From NCBI GenBank assembly GCA_020746105.1, contig CM036626.1, forward strand, positions 11,488,001 through 11,552,000: a DNA stretch of 64,000 nucleotides, read 5' to 3'. A model generated the notes under the pieces. It worked only from the letters and a program-made list of their open reading frames with translations, was not told the origin of the DNA and searched no databases. Of this stretch, positions 1 to 14,400 are shown one piece after another (position 1 is the first letter of the stretch; the number at the start of each line of letters is the position of its first letter). This DNA comes from Trogon surrucura. Taxonomy: Eukaryota; Chordata; Aves; Trogoniformes; Trogonidae. Position numbers and translations under genes: made by a program.

Positions 1-2284
1 CTGTCTTGCTGTCATTAAATTAAGCATGTTTATTTCTTACCATTTACCTCGCCTGTATGCGTCACTGGAAAACAGGAGTGTACTGTTTGGGAAAATTACT
101 CCTCTACGTAACTTAAAGACTTGTGGTTGGACATAACACATTACAAGGAAAGCAGATCCTAAGGCCAGTGCTCCTACAAGTCCCCTTCCATCACCCCAGG
201 AGCTATAATTTGGCAATGCAGGCTGAGCTTTTATGTTGGCATCTTTCACAGTCCTGCATACGGTCCCCTGACCCTTTTCCACAACAGCTCTCCAGCTGTG
301 GAGACACGCGCCACACGCTTACATTGCCAAGATCTTGCACAATTTACTTGCAAGTCTTTAAGGCAGACTCCGCAGCTTGTTCTGAGCTCCGGCTGGAGAG
401 GAAGGGAAAGCGAATCCTCCCATTTGAGCTTCAGATTATTTTATACACATGATGACAGATGCTCTGCAGCGGGAAGGGCCACTGGCTGTTTGTGCTGCGT
501 GAGTGCACACACACACGTAACTGCAGGAGATGGGGAGAAAAGCTCAGCACAGGCCCTTGCCCAGCCATGGGACCCTGCTGCATCCTGTACAGCAATGAGG
601 TAATGTGGGCTCTGAACTAGGTGTCTTCTATCTCTAGGTCACAGACTTCTGCCATAAATAATGCATGTTTAAAAAAAAAAAACCACCACAGGAAGCAATT
701 TAACGCAGAAAGCAACTGAAAGTTCCCTTCGTTCTTGGTATTTGTCTCCTTGTCCTCAGTGCTAATGCCTTGGGATTACTGCAGGCAGCATCATGACACT
801 TTCCACCAGACTCCAAGGAGAAGCAATTGATGCTTCTGGTGCAGGAATCTGTGCTGTCTCTCTTCTGTGAGCTCCTATAGCTCAATTAGAACTGAATCTA
901 AATCCCCAGGTTTGGGGAAAGAATGCTATAGGCTAGCTTTGACACCTTTTTGACTGACAGAGAATGCTGAACTTTGCAATGCAAGTCTGTCTTCAGGTCT
1001 ACACAGCATCAATGCTTTCCACAGGCACTTACTTCCTCTAAATTCTGAGACAACACAATTTCTCCAGCATTACTGAAAGCAAGCAGCAAACCAGTCAGAC
1101 ACCAAAGAGTTATATTATATCAAACAAGTGTCACATTTCAGCATGCCATTGCATTAAAGAGGATTTCCCACAGCTTGAGGATACAGTGAGTTTTAAGTCT
1201 CTAATCACCTCTCTACCCAGTCAGCACAGGTAGTCTCAAGAAACCTTGCTTGACACAGGACAAGGTCAAAGATCAGAGCAGGAACAGGAATCACTGGAAA
1301 CCAGCATTTGTGAAAAAAAGCTTAGACACTACTACACCAGAATGTTCCTGCTGAAAAAGTACCCACTGACAAACACTGATGAGAAGATGGAGCTTCGTGG
1401 GGTATGGCCTGATCTTTACTACATGCTCCCTACTTCAGGAACTGTGGTAACTGCTCCCCATTGCCTACAGAGATAACCAAGCACATCCAGATGTTATTTC
1501 ACTAAAGGTCTTAGCATAGGCTGAATCATTCTGCAGGTTCACAGCTAGTCCTCATTAACGAGTTAAGGAAGACCTGATGAGTAACAGATACCTGATTCCC
1601 GTAGCTAGTGGTGCCAATTACCAGCCTTGGCAGAATTCAGCCACTTGAAGCCACGAAAACAAAGGAAAGTGAAAATGTACAAAACCAAAATGAAAACATT
1701 TTTTGTTGATTTTCCTTTTTTTTCTTCAATGAAATACGACTCTCACTGCGATTTATGACTCCATAGCTTTAAAAAATACAAACCAACACAAAGGGTACTA
1801 AAGAAAAATAAAATCAATAGGGTACTATTATCACAACCCTATATATTTGCTAATCTACAAAGCCATACTGAAAGCCTGTCTTCCATTTCAGATCTTCATC
1901 CCAGATCTCTAAGCATTCCTTCAGTCATTTTTGCAGCTTCAGAAGCATTTTGAGGTGTGGACCCTGAGCAGTTTCTCTACATCCATGAAATCCATTTGTC
2001 ACCTATACAAGACAGCCACACACATTTTTCAAAACATCACATTGCAGAATGACACTGGCTCCTTGCCTTCATAAATTTTCTTCAGACGGGGCTTGGAAGG
2101 CTCCTTCGTTAGCAATCCAAGATGTCCCTAAGAGACCCATTATTCTGCTGACATCAAAGATCTGTGCCCATAAATCCCCTATATACCAAGAGAAGCTTGG
2201 ACAAGACCCTGTAAGACAGAGACAATTACCTTGTCAAATTAGGAACTGGTCCCATCACCTGTCAAAAGCAACTATCACAACCTA

Positions 2285-2305
2285 AGAATAAAACGCTTTT
2301 ATTCT
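2285..2305. repeat. Inverted repeat with AATAAA on both strands
   Basis: Nine-base arms AGAATAAAA and TTTTATTCT are separated by CGC. Each strand therefore reads AATAAA within the same hairpin. This may be chance, or the junction of two convergent transcripts; no gene ending here is seen. Confidence 0.7.
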
Positions 2306-3705
2306 CTTTCCTTTTCTTCCTTGCAAAAGCACTCCCAAGAAAATACAGTGAAGGGGAATGCATTTTAAGAACAAATTCAAAGCACATATACACTAGAGGA
2401 CTAAAAGTAAGAAAGCACACATTCTCTGGGACATTCTGCTTCTGTTCTCTCAGGTCCCAATTTCACAAACACACACGCCTGTACTTAAATTTAGTACAGA
2501 AACCAGCAGGTTTCTGTAGCACACTCATGGAAACTAGGGTAATGACACTCCCATCTGCAGAATGAGGACCCATGGCTGTGTCCTCTCACTGGAGCGTAGG
2601 CTGGGAAGTACCGCCCTCCACAAGTCAGAAGTCAGCAGAATAAGGTCACACAATTGCAGTAGAAATTGCAGGAGAAAAAACTCTTCCTAGAGGGCAATGC
2701 CACAGTGGATGGATCTGCAAGACCAGCTTAATTTGATTCCCTACTCCAGCAAAAGAATTATAGTCTGCAGAGCTCTGCATGTCTACCTGTGTCCACCTGG
2801 GGCACTTAAACAAGTGTCGGTATAAAATAGTACATATTACAGATAAAAAGCCCAAGAGTTAAGCTGCTAACTACACAAACGGGAACTAGGGAAGGATAAG
2901 CACTCAGATGGAGAACAGGACCCTAAGCATTCCTAATATCAGCTCAGGTATTGGAGCAGCAACTATAAGAGTGCTGAGGCCACCTCATTACTGTCAGGCT
3001 GGAATCTGCTAAGCCCATCTTGCCTCCCAGGGGCAGCCGTGCAAAAAGGCTGGGTTTACAATCTGGGAGGCGTCCGCTCAGTAGTTAAGAGCACATTTAG
3101 CATATCTCCTTCCTTCACCCACTCAGCCCAGGCTAAGCTTTGATCAACCTGGTCTATTCACTCTTAAAAGTCACGAGGATGCAAACAAGTATTCGAATGG
3201 GATCAAAGATCTGCACCTTCCTTTATATGAATCATTACAACAGAGACTCACCATCTTAAACTGAGTCCCAATAAAGATATGTTTGTGAGAGGTACCTTCC
3301 AAGAACATGGACAATATAGTTAACTGCACCATTCCAGCCTACGCAAGCTTCTGAAATACATCAGTCTCACCTCAAACTCCTGGCCCTGATGTCAAACATC
3401 ATTAGCAGGCTGGTTCGGGGAGTCAGCTGAACTGCTATTGTCTGATTGCTCCCTTCCCAGACAGCATGACTTACATGGCAAGATTTTTTGCAGCTTCATC
3501 ACAACTTAGAAGTTTCCTATCGCAAACTATTATCTATGCAACATTTTAGACAGTTTCACAATTTGAGTTGTATTGCTGCTCTTCCGGAAACCTGGCATAA
3601 CATGTTGACAGATGGTCTATTTGGCATTTAAAGTGCCTCGCTTTTTTGCAATGGTCAGATTTAGGAACATGGCCTGCCCCAGGTAGCAGCTTATTTTACA
3701 AGTTT

Positions 3706-3770
3706 TCTGTATTGATACAGAGATCAATCAGTCAAATCAAATCTGTATTGATACAGAGATCAATCAGTCA
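3706..3770. repeat. Tandem duplication, 36-bp period
   Basis: A 29-base unit occurs identically at 3706-3734 and 3742-3770. Each copy starts with an inverted repeat, TCTGTAT-TG-ATACAGA. The identity suggests a recent slippage or hairpin-primed duplication. Confidence 0.9.
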
Positions 3771-5400
3771 CAAACAATCCCACTGAGCAGAAGCTGCACA
3801 AATACAGAACAAAAAGACATCTCATGCTTTTTACTCCACTTCAAAATAGAATTTTAGACATCTGACAACATCTTTCTCCCAAACAACAAGCACATGGAGC
3901 AGCATAAAGAGAGATTGCCTGCAGAAATAAAGAGCTTCTGTGAAACTCCCCAGAGGATGCATTGGATAGACCAGTAAGCAGGCTTACATCTGAAACAGAC
4001 ACTGGGACACGTCTAAAAAAGGATACTTCAGTGCATTTTCTCCTCCCATCAGTTAAAATCACCCACACAAATACAGACATACACAAAGCAAACACAGATT
4101 TCACTTATCACCTTCCCACCACTGTCTAGTTATTTTTTTTGATGCATCCATTTTTTGGTCATAAAACCAAGCATGCATACACACACAAAAAAAGAAAAAA
4201 ATCTGTGAGCTTCAATCTTCCCTTTTGGGTGATGATTTTACTGCTATTATTTCTACACACAATCCTGACAACTCAGTAGTGTCTTACAATTACCAAAAAA
4301 AGCTTCGAAAATGCTGACTAACCCTAGTTTTGAGGGCAAGAATAAGTTATCATGCAGAGAGCAGCGAGATGTAACCTGGTCAAAATACAAAATTGTAAGG
4401 CCAGGAAAACAGAACCCACATACATGCCTATAGACAGGGCTGTAGGCAAGCCCCTGTGTGCTAGTTCTTAGTCACTGTCACACTCACACACTGTTTTTGC
4501 TTCAGCTACTGCTGTGGACCACACATCTGAAGAACTGCAGAGGCCATTAGATGCCTAATCACCCATGATTAATCTAAATGGAACTTTCCCATTCACAAGA
4601 ACACTCCCTGCTTCCGAACAAGAAGAGCAGAGTGTTCTCAATTGTGTCTCAACATGCTCTATAAAGTGTGATGAAAGAAGACAAGAAATTTATCCTAGAG
4701 AAAGACAACAGGCTACTGGCATTTTAATAAACTTGTACATTTAGTTCTTCATTAGCGGAGCCTCTTATTACCTGCGGTTTGCCAAAAGCGCTAACCAACA
4801 TGTGCCTCTGGGATAGTCCCTTCAGAGCTCTCAGAGCCCACATTAACATGCCAAACACACTGTGGTTTAACTTCTCTTTGTCCCTCAGTCCCATCTGCTA
4901 TTTCCTTAAAGCAAGACCCCAGTTTCAACAACTTGCACCAGTTGCACAGATACATCCTAGCAGTAGCTACATCTGCTGTTCTTTGAATAAGCCTTTCATG
5001 GTTTAGAAATGGTAACTCACATACTGGAAAGCCCACTCTCACCTGTGGGCTACACAGGCAAAAGTAGGTTTCCCTGCATTCAGGCTCTAGCTTCAGGTTA
5101 CGCGTAGGTGGAACTATTTCCGGTACATAGTCGTTCTTACACAGGAAGGTGAATGTGACGTAAGGGTTTTTCAAAACTACATATTATTCCAGGCAATTCA
5201 CTTGCACAGCACCCAAAATCGTGCACTGGAATGGTACCTCTTACAGATAGGAGTGAACATCCAGGGTGGAGAGAGGGAGCAGGACGGCGGGGAGGGGGGA
5301 AGACACAGACAGGGACAATACCCAAAGCAAAAACCAAACAAAAACCGGTAACAAAACATCAACACACCACACAACATGCCAGGCTTTAATAAAGCTCTCA

Positions 5401-8400
5401 CACCGAGACACCTAAAATCATCAGGTCTAATCAGAAGTCACACCCAGAATCCTTAGATGACACTTCAAGCTCCCTGAATGGTTTCATGTGTGGTCGTGGT
5501 CACCCCCCGCATCAGCTTCCCTGCCTACACAATCAGGAGCTTAATTCTTACTTGCTAACACCGACTGAATGTGGATAACGGGTTTTGGGGGCCTGTTTTC
5601 TTGTTTTAGTCAGACACACTACCCATGATTTACTGCTCAGTTTCATGCAAGAGCTCTGATTTTTTTTTTATAGTTTTTTTCCACAACTTTAGGAGTGCCA
5701 GCCTTGGCTTTGGACATTCAGTTCCAGCTGAAAATACTCAAAAATTCTCACCTCACCCACCCTGAAATTTCATGCGAAAGAGCTACACCGCCTGTATGTA
5801 CTGAGTTCTGCTTCTATAACTTCAGACTGAAGGGTAAAGAGGTGGATAAGCCCAAGGTCGAGGATAAAAAGCAGCTCCAGAGGGATGCTTCGGCATTAGG
5901 AAACACACGCACACGGTAGCTAGGCCTGTCTGTCGACACCAGGTATATCAGCCAACCTCTCAATACTTCAGCTGCAGCCAGACACCAAAGCGAACGCACT
6001 CCCCTACCTCGAATGAGCTTCTTCAGCAACAGAAGGAGGCACCACAAGCTTCCAGGAGACAAAGAGGAAACCAAGAGGGATAAAACAAGTCAAAAGAAAG
6101 CAAGCAAACATCACAGAAATACACACCAGGAGCTCCAAACCCAGCTGGCCCAATCCACTTCTCCAAACACACCCAGAGGGTGAAGCACGCACACACTCCC
6201 ACACCAATATTTGCACCAGCAAGCCAACACTTTGCAATTAAACCCAAAAGGCAGCCAGAGCCTTACCCACAGCCCCAGGCACTTCCCTGCTGGGCCTGGC
6301 GGGCTCCACCTGGGCAGGGCTCTCCTCCAGTGCTTTCTGGGATGAGGAGACAAGGCCAGAGCTTCGCACCTCCCGCCTCCAGAGCGGGCAGCCTGCCTGG
6401 TCCTGTGGCGAACATCACTTGCCCCAGCTGTTCTTAACACACCCCCAGGGCTGCCCAGAGCACAGGGAACACCCAGCCCCAACAGGTAACATGGCCTCCC
6501 TGGTCACACGGGCACTTCCACCCTGGAGGCAGCCTCCAGGGAGGCCTCAGCTCTACTGAGGTGAGAAGAAAGGTGAGAAATCGCTGGAAAACAGCCCTTT
6601 TCTCCCCTGTGTTTCACCCAGGGCTGTTAATTAACTCTCTGCTGAGAGAAGCACACTGGTCCCTCTCCACGTTTTGCAGACAGGCCCTGGAGCCAGTGGA
6701 GAAACGTGAGCCCTCCTCAGGGATGAGGCTGGGGTGAGCAGAAATTCAGAAACCCCTTTCTCTTCCTGGTAGATGGCGATGTGTCTTGGGGTCTGTTTTC
6801 AAATTAATAAGGTATTTCAGAAATCCCAGGGCTTGTACTTTTGCAGTACACAAGAAGCCATGGACTGCCGTGAAATGGCCACCGGCTGAAGCATAACGTC
6901 AGTTTGAGAACCATGAGGTGGTACAAGGCCAGAGCTGAACAGTGTCAGGACTCCAGTTCAGATTCTTCAGGGGCAAAAACCCTTCTGAAGCCTGCACACG
7001 ATTAATGCGCTTTTCATAATGTCACTCTGCATCCATGAGTCACTGGACATTTTTACATCCTGCAGGTGCCCTGGCCCTGCTGGCAAACCATCCCTTTACC
7101 TCTCCCTTGCATTCACATCCATCTTTTCTGTGAGCACAAAGACAAAATAAAAAAGGGAGATTAACCTGTCTTCTCAAACAAACCAAAGAAAAATGTGTGG
7201 TTAGAACTCAGAATTTTCCTGATTCATCAGAACCATTATCCAGTTTCATGGGAAGGACCACAGAGCTGATAGAAGATTTTGACCGATTTGATTTCCCAGT
7301 AAGAAGTCCATCCACCACTGTCAAAAAAAGGAGCTGTAAGATTAAGACTTAATTCATTCCTCTCACACATCACTCCTTTAAAGTACCAACGACCTGCTCT
7401 AAAGTGCTACAGTTGATTCAGTTTTCTTCACTGTTCCCAGCTTGTCTTTAGAGATGAAGTCACTCATCCTGTAACTTGATAGTAAAATTCACCAATACAA
7501 AGCACACAAGCTCTCAACTGGCTGCCAGATGGCAAGAAAGCCATGTGATTTCTATTAACTTTATTGGATTTGAACCTGGGAGTTGAAGAGCCCCGTATCT
7601 CACAGCCAGTCCTTGGCTGAGTCCATTCCCTACTGCTCTTTTTCTTTGAAGAATCAGATTTCATTTAGACAACGAGACACCTGTCTAGCCAAATACCACC
7701 CCTAGCCCTATCTAAACTAATTTCAGCTACCCGCACGAACGATGAGCACAAACCTAACTAGGTGAATCTCAGAAACAGAGAGCAGACACTTGTAGGTAAT
7801 CTCTCCTACAACAAGTATAGCCAAACCACCTGCACTGCAATGATATTTATGCACCAGCACTATCTTCCAGAAAAAGCATTTTAATTATAGTAGTGATTTT
7901 AGATTCACAGCGAAGTGAAGTGTATCTCATATCACTTTGCAGATTAAAAGCCCTGAGGCAAAGGTATGTTAAGCAACCCAGATCAGCAAAGCTTGGAACA
8001 AACAGCACTCTCTGCTTTATAGTGTTAAGCTGTAACTAGAAACATAATCTTCCTGTATATTAACACCTCCTCTGCCCTGTGTCATTGAGAATAATGAGAT
8101 AAAAATTGCAGCAACATCACTGGAATGGAAATGAGTTGGTAGTCCTTGATAAGATTGTCTTCATTGCAAGGTGATACTGCCTTGTTAGCTTCCAGCTGAC
8201 ACACAGCACTGGCAATAGCCTTGTGGTCTTGTGCGGAGCCTGAAATGCACATATTCTCACCTGTTCAGTTGAACATTGAATGTCAGGCATTGATTTTCTG
8301 CACAGCCAAGAGGTGTCCTTTGTAACCTGGGGCCTCAGGCAATTGGCCTGAAGGCTCACCCTGGAACTGGAGATGTTGACAGGAAAGTTCTGTTAGATGT

Positions 8401-11400
8401 TACACCGTGGCTTTGTTCGAAGGGTGTGGAGGAAACCCTGTCCAGCCTGTTAACTGAGTAAAAGGTCCTTTGAACTGTAGTTACCTGTTGGCACACACTT
8501 CAGTTCGGTAATCTTAATTGTTTGCATTTGGTTATACATATAAAAAAAATGTAAAGCTGCGTTACTTTGAACCAAGATATTTTCAAAAAGACATGAATAC
8601 AGAGCTCAGGAACACCTAGAGGTATCTGCCAGGGGAAAAACACATGAGAGACCTCAGGAAAATCCTTCACATTCATTCATTTATCATTCACCCATTCACA
8701 GTGTCATCATCTTCCTCTTCAGAGCCAGTGGGTTTTAATAGACCACAAAGAAGCAAAGTCTTAAATGGACAAAAAATAAAATCAGTATCCTCATATGGTG
8801 ACCAGTCCTAATATTTGGACCTGATTCTCCCACATCATCTACATTTTGGGAGAGTGAAGGTTCATGTTGCAGACAGACCAGATCTGGGCCCACATACATA
8901 CATGCAAAGAGTCACAGCAAGGGCCAGTTATCAAGGAGTTTTATGGGGCTGGCAGGAGCATAAAAACAAACACAAGAGAATACAATATTCTGGTTACTCA
9001 ATATACAAGCATCCTGCACTTCCTGTGGCCAAGCTTTCAAAAGGTACTTGTTGTGTGTTGTGGAGGTGTTGGGAAGGGAGAGACTACAAGAGATGTGGAA
9101 AGGCAGATAGCTTGCTTCATAGGGGAAGCACTGTGAGTGTACCGCAGAGGATATATATAGTGACGACTAAGAGAGGGAAGACAGAAAAGGAAGAAAATGT
9201 TTCATGTCAAAGGGATCCAACGCACATCCTGATTATTTAGTATCAGCCTTTTTGGGTCTACCCACATTTATATGGAACAATTCCTGGGTGGTGAGAGCTA
9301 AAATAGATGTAGTTCCATAGGCGATATGCCAGAATATTCATGAGAGCTGTAGATGATTTATAGCTTACCAAAGACACTGAGATCAGTGCTTGGACCACAT
9401 TGGCTATTTTTCTATGACAAAGCATAGGTCTATGTAACACAGAGGGATTAGAGCCTATCCATCCATTGAAGCCACTCTTGGGACACCAAGTTTCTGATCC
9501 CGGGGAAAAAACCATTCCTAATTGCTGCCTCCTGGCTCTGCCCCATGAGCTGAAGCATCATGTGCACCACTAGCATTTCAGCCTCTTTGTTTGCTTACAA
9601 AGCAGATATTTGACAGGCATAGAGATAATTTCTTCAAGATCTGTAACAGCTGTGGCCAGCATTCAGATAAGAGGCCCTATATTTCTACAGCCACCCAGCC
9701 AAGGCCTTATGCAACTTGGTTAAATTGCCCTTCGAGACACTGCCTTGCCAGCTCAAGTAAGTGGCCGACATCTCTCTATGGGACAAGAAAATCGGTCTTT
9801 TGTTACATGTCAATTTGCTTTTCCTTTGGGCTCAAATTTTGAAACACTTTATTTTCCCCTCTGTACTGTTTTTGGGAGGTTTTCATAATGTAGAGTCTTC
9901 ATGCATCCAAACAGGGGATGCTTCTGCCAGTCTTTGGTGTGGAGGCAATTTAGCTCTGTCTCTATATAATATAGAATTTTCATGAGGTTTATGGTTGAGT
10001 GGCCATTTTCACATAGGCCTCCTCATATCTGCCTGAAACTGCTCTGCGAGGGTGCAGTCTATGGTTGACATGCAGAGTTTAAAGGATTCTCTTTCTGGAA
10101 CTAAAATATCATTCACTGACCACTCATTAAGGAGGAGAGAAGAGAAACCAGATTGAACTCAGCAGAATTCCTTGGGTACGCTTCTGCTTGTTGAATGTCC
10201 CAAGACATTTTTTGCACACAAAATGGGAAATGCGTGTCATTGCAACTTCTTGGTTCACCAAAATCCAGACTTGGTACCCCTGGTTCAGAATTTAAACATT
10301 GACCCTGTGTACCCCTGTACACAAAATGCCAAGCAACAGAAAGTCTACCCGGCCCATTTCACATGTGGTTTTGGGATTGTAGAAGTAATGGAATATGTGC
10401 AGATGACATGGAACAGTTGATAGCAAAGCAGCCAGAACATATCTGCTGATCTTTAAATTAGGAAGGCTTTGGAAGCAAGGAAGGTGGTAGAAAAACTTCC
10501 ATATTCTCAGTGAGGAGCTGAGAATAAAACTGAGCTTCCTCAATCCAAACATGAATTTCTTCAGGGTTGATTACTCTAGGAGTGGCCATCACAAAGCAGA
10601 TCTAGGAAACCGAACAAACATGATTGAAGTTCAAAACAAGAGCACATGATCACTTTTTGCAAAACAGGAGTCATAAAAAGGCAAAGAGACTATTAACACT
10701 TCACCCTTCTACTGCACCTCCCTTTGGAGCACTCCAGGGTGCTTCACAAAGACGTGTTAGATTGTGGTGCCTTTACTTACGCACGTTGCTGTACACATGA
10801 CCTTATTTGATTTTATAGTTCAAGCGGTATCTCAAGTGCAAAGGGATCAGACTCTTGCCCCAGACAATGCAGTGTCAGTCATTTTTGGGCTGGTTTTTAT
10901 TGCTGAAAATACTGAGTCAGAAATTACTGCCACTTTCTCTCGTCATTAGTCTTCATAGTCAGAGTCCAATGTAACATCGGTTGCAAAGACAAAAGTCTGA
11001 TGATCATGACACCAGTCAAGGAAAAACAGGAAACTACGCTCGTTGTTAAACATTGCTCTGAGTGGTTGCTCCACTGCATATGCAACATTATTTACTGCAT
11101 TAAAAGGTGTGAAGGACTTTGGCCTACTCTTAGACTTGCTCTTTCAGATTCAGATGGGGCATCATCTCGTCTCCTCCACGGCATGCATGTGAGAGGCTAC
11201 TGAAGATGGGCCCATTGAGCTATGGGTAAGCTGAATCAGGAGCCTGTTCTGCACTACATTTTGTCCTTGCTGAAAGAAAGGTCACCTACGATGGCAATTC
11301 CACAGTGGGTAAAATTTAATGGTCACCACAGTGTGGTATGTTCCTATTGTTGTTATAGTGATCCTGGTAAAAATATTCACAAGGCTTCCCCTGTCATTAA

Positions 11401-14400
11401 GATTGCCTCTTCCAATATATTGTGTTTCAGTTAAACAATAATTCCACTACAGAATAGTGCCCGTATATCAGTATCATGTTTGACACGATCCTGCAGATGG
11501 CCAATATTTAAAAAAAGTAAGATCATCTTACAGCCATTTCACAGTAGTGAGAAGTGAAATAGGATAGGATTGGACTACATTAGATTATTTTTGTTCTGGT
11601 TTATATTCTAGGGGATTTCTGGGAGTTTGAAATCACATTGTGAATCCATCCTTCCAAGTTCAAAGAGCTGGAGCAGAATTTCCTACAGCTTTTCTGCTGT
11701 TTTCCTCAAGCCCCCAGGTACAAATTTTGATGATTCTTCCCCTTGACCCCTTCCTCTGAATTTGCTTCAAAGAGTGTTTTGAGAAAGCCCTGCTGAGCTC
11801 TGGCCAAACTCACTGAGGTAGGCACTGCCTGCGTGCACCCTGCCTATACATCGCTCTCACAGCTCACAACTAGGGCTTCTCTGCTTTTCCATAATCCAGC
11901 CAACATCACTGAATACTCATTAGACCCTGACTTTGTGTCATGTTCAGGTGTTGAAGTGCTCATTAATGCCAGAGATGCTTCAGTAGCTTGTTGTTGGAAT
12001 GAGATCCAATTAAACAGAGTACCTTCATATTTCAGCCACTAGCCCTCACTCTGAGTCAAAGAAAGCAGCTGAAATGCTGAACAAGGGAAACTGGGTCCTC
12101 TCTTTTATCTATGGCATGGAGAAGCTAAAACCATAGCTGCCCAAGAAGATGAGGAAGAATGCTTTGAAGCACCAGTGCAGCCCTAGAAGCTGCTTACAGC
12201 AAATATCTTCATTAAAGTGTTGGTCATTAATCAAGCATTTCCACTTCTGTGGTCCTTATTGCTTGGTTTTTAGCTTACAGATGTTTTTCAGAATGGTTAA
12301 GTCCTTTCCTTTCCCTGTACAATTGCTCAATGTAGTCACAATTTTGAGACAAACTGTATTAGTCAAGGGCACAACTTGGACTGCCATGCCAGAATTTTGC
12401 ATTTACAACTTTTCTGCAAGCGGATTTCTTTGGTTTAACCCTCAGGTCAGACATTTAGCTGATATATATAGAAATGACTTTCCATGGACCCAACTAAAAT
12501 GAATCTGAGTGTCCAGTGAGAAAACTGTTGCTTGCAACTGATTGCACTCAGAGTTGCAACACAGGGGAGAGCGGGGTTTTTTTTGCTTTTTTCCCCCCCT
12601 TGTTGCCTTTGGAAATTTCACAACCAACAGACTCTGAGTCTGAGCTGAAGATCTTGCAACACTGATTTATCAATGCCACTGAAAAACAAATCTGTACAGC
12701 GTCACAACTTTCATTGATCCACCAGGCTGGATCCAAGTTGATAGCAGCTCAGATGAGATCTCAGGATAATAAAAGTCAGACTTGTTGATTCAAAATGACA
12801 TGGAATTGCAGCCTGGCAGCACTTAAGCCCTCTGGTTAGCAAAGAGATCACGTGGCCCAAGACTTAGTACAAACTCTGACACAGTACAGTAAGGCAGAAT
12901 AAGGCTTTTCTGGTCCAGGACTTTCTCTTCAAAATGACACCTCCATTCAGTGTAACCAAGAGTCCAGTGGCCACACAATCGCATGTTGACAGGAAGCAGA
13001 GCGTACCTCCGCACTGCCCTATCGATACAAGGGACCTGAAACTGGGGAACAAGTGCCTGAAATTGTTGCGTGGGCAAGAGAGAATGTGCAGAAATGCCAC
13101 AGACTAGAGTATACCAGTATGTATTTTTAAAAGAAGCACACAAATATATCTCACATGGAGACTCATGGACCCAAGAATCTAATTGCTGCAGGATATTATG
13201 AGTCCAAAAGCATAACGGTGTTCAAAACAAGGGTCAGCCTATGGCTGATCTCTGGTGTTTACCTGAAGACCCCTTAAGGAACTTCTAGTTTAGAACATCC
13301 CTAAGTTGCTGCTGGCTGTAACTGGAAGAACAGACTAGCCATAGCTATTTCTTTTTCTCTTTCTGCAAGTAACCACCACAGGCCACTATCAATGAGAGCT
13401 GCTAAGGCCCTGATCTCAGGCAGTACGGCTAAGCTTAAGTTACAGTCTCGACTTTAGCCAGTGAATCAGAATTTCCTGAAATTACTGAGCTTCCACACCA
13501 CGAGCTGTGAGTTTTCTTTTCATAATATAGCAATATGTGTCAGATTTCACAGGCAGCTGTGCTTTACAGTGTGCCTCAGGAACGAAGGCTGTGCAGGTGT
13601 TACCGATTTTCCTTATTGTTTCTCCAAATTCTGGATTTGCTCCATAATCCAACACTTATTTGCATTGGAATAGTCAATGGAACCTGGAGTATCTATTGCT
13701 CTCACTTCACGGCAAAAGAGCTGCAGTGTGTTCACTGCAACTTCACCAATGACCCTCGCAATACTGACACAGCACAACGCGACCTTGAGCAGGTGGCCTA
13801 TGTGGATGTGTGAGTGGGTTGCACAAGTGGAGGATGCCTGAGGAATGCTTTAAACCCTCAGCCTGCTGGAGGTCTCCAGAGAAATGTATTTTCATGCAGA
13901 TTTATGCAGAAATAGAGAATGATCACAGGCTTGGTCCTGCCTGGAGCTGAGTTTGATCCTGGATCTAAGAAAGCACTTTAGCACACAAGTCTTTTTGCAG
14001 GATTCTTGCTACAACTTAAGCATGCTTGTACATGCTTTTGTTGGAGCTAGACCAGAAAACTCAGCAATGGGAAGCACAAAACCACAGAGCTGCAGGGCAA
14101 AAATCTAGACAATAGGAGTTTTTGCTGTTGATCATGGTGTTATCAGAACAAAGCTGAGTATCTGTCATCACCTAAGAGTTCTCCTACTGCTACCAGCAAG
14201 ATCAGAGAGACAGAAGCAGTGGCTGCCTCTTCTAGGAGAGATTCAATATCATCTCCCCAGGAATAACCAATATCCCTCACACCATGACCCTCTCGTAGCA
14301 ACAACAGCCAACAAGGCCTGGCAGGACAGCCTTCAGTCACTGTAGAAAACCATCTGCCATGCTTGTACCAAAAACCAACCATGTAAGCACTGTCTTCCAG

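Larger units (their letters stand above)
1..5400. other. Gene-free sequence, distal 3' flank
   Basis: No exon, RNA gene or coding pattern is recognised on either strand. The stretch is moderately AT-rich and CpG-poor, with an A run at 670-681. It contains a perfect inverted repeat at 2285-2305 and a 36-bp tandem duplication at 3706-3770. Open frames are short and overlap each other on both strands. Confidence 0.6.
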
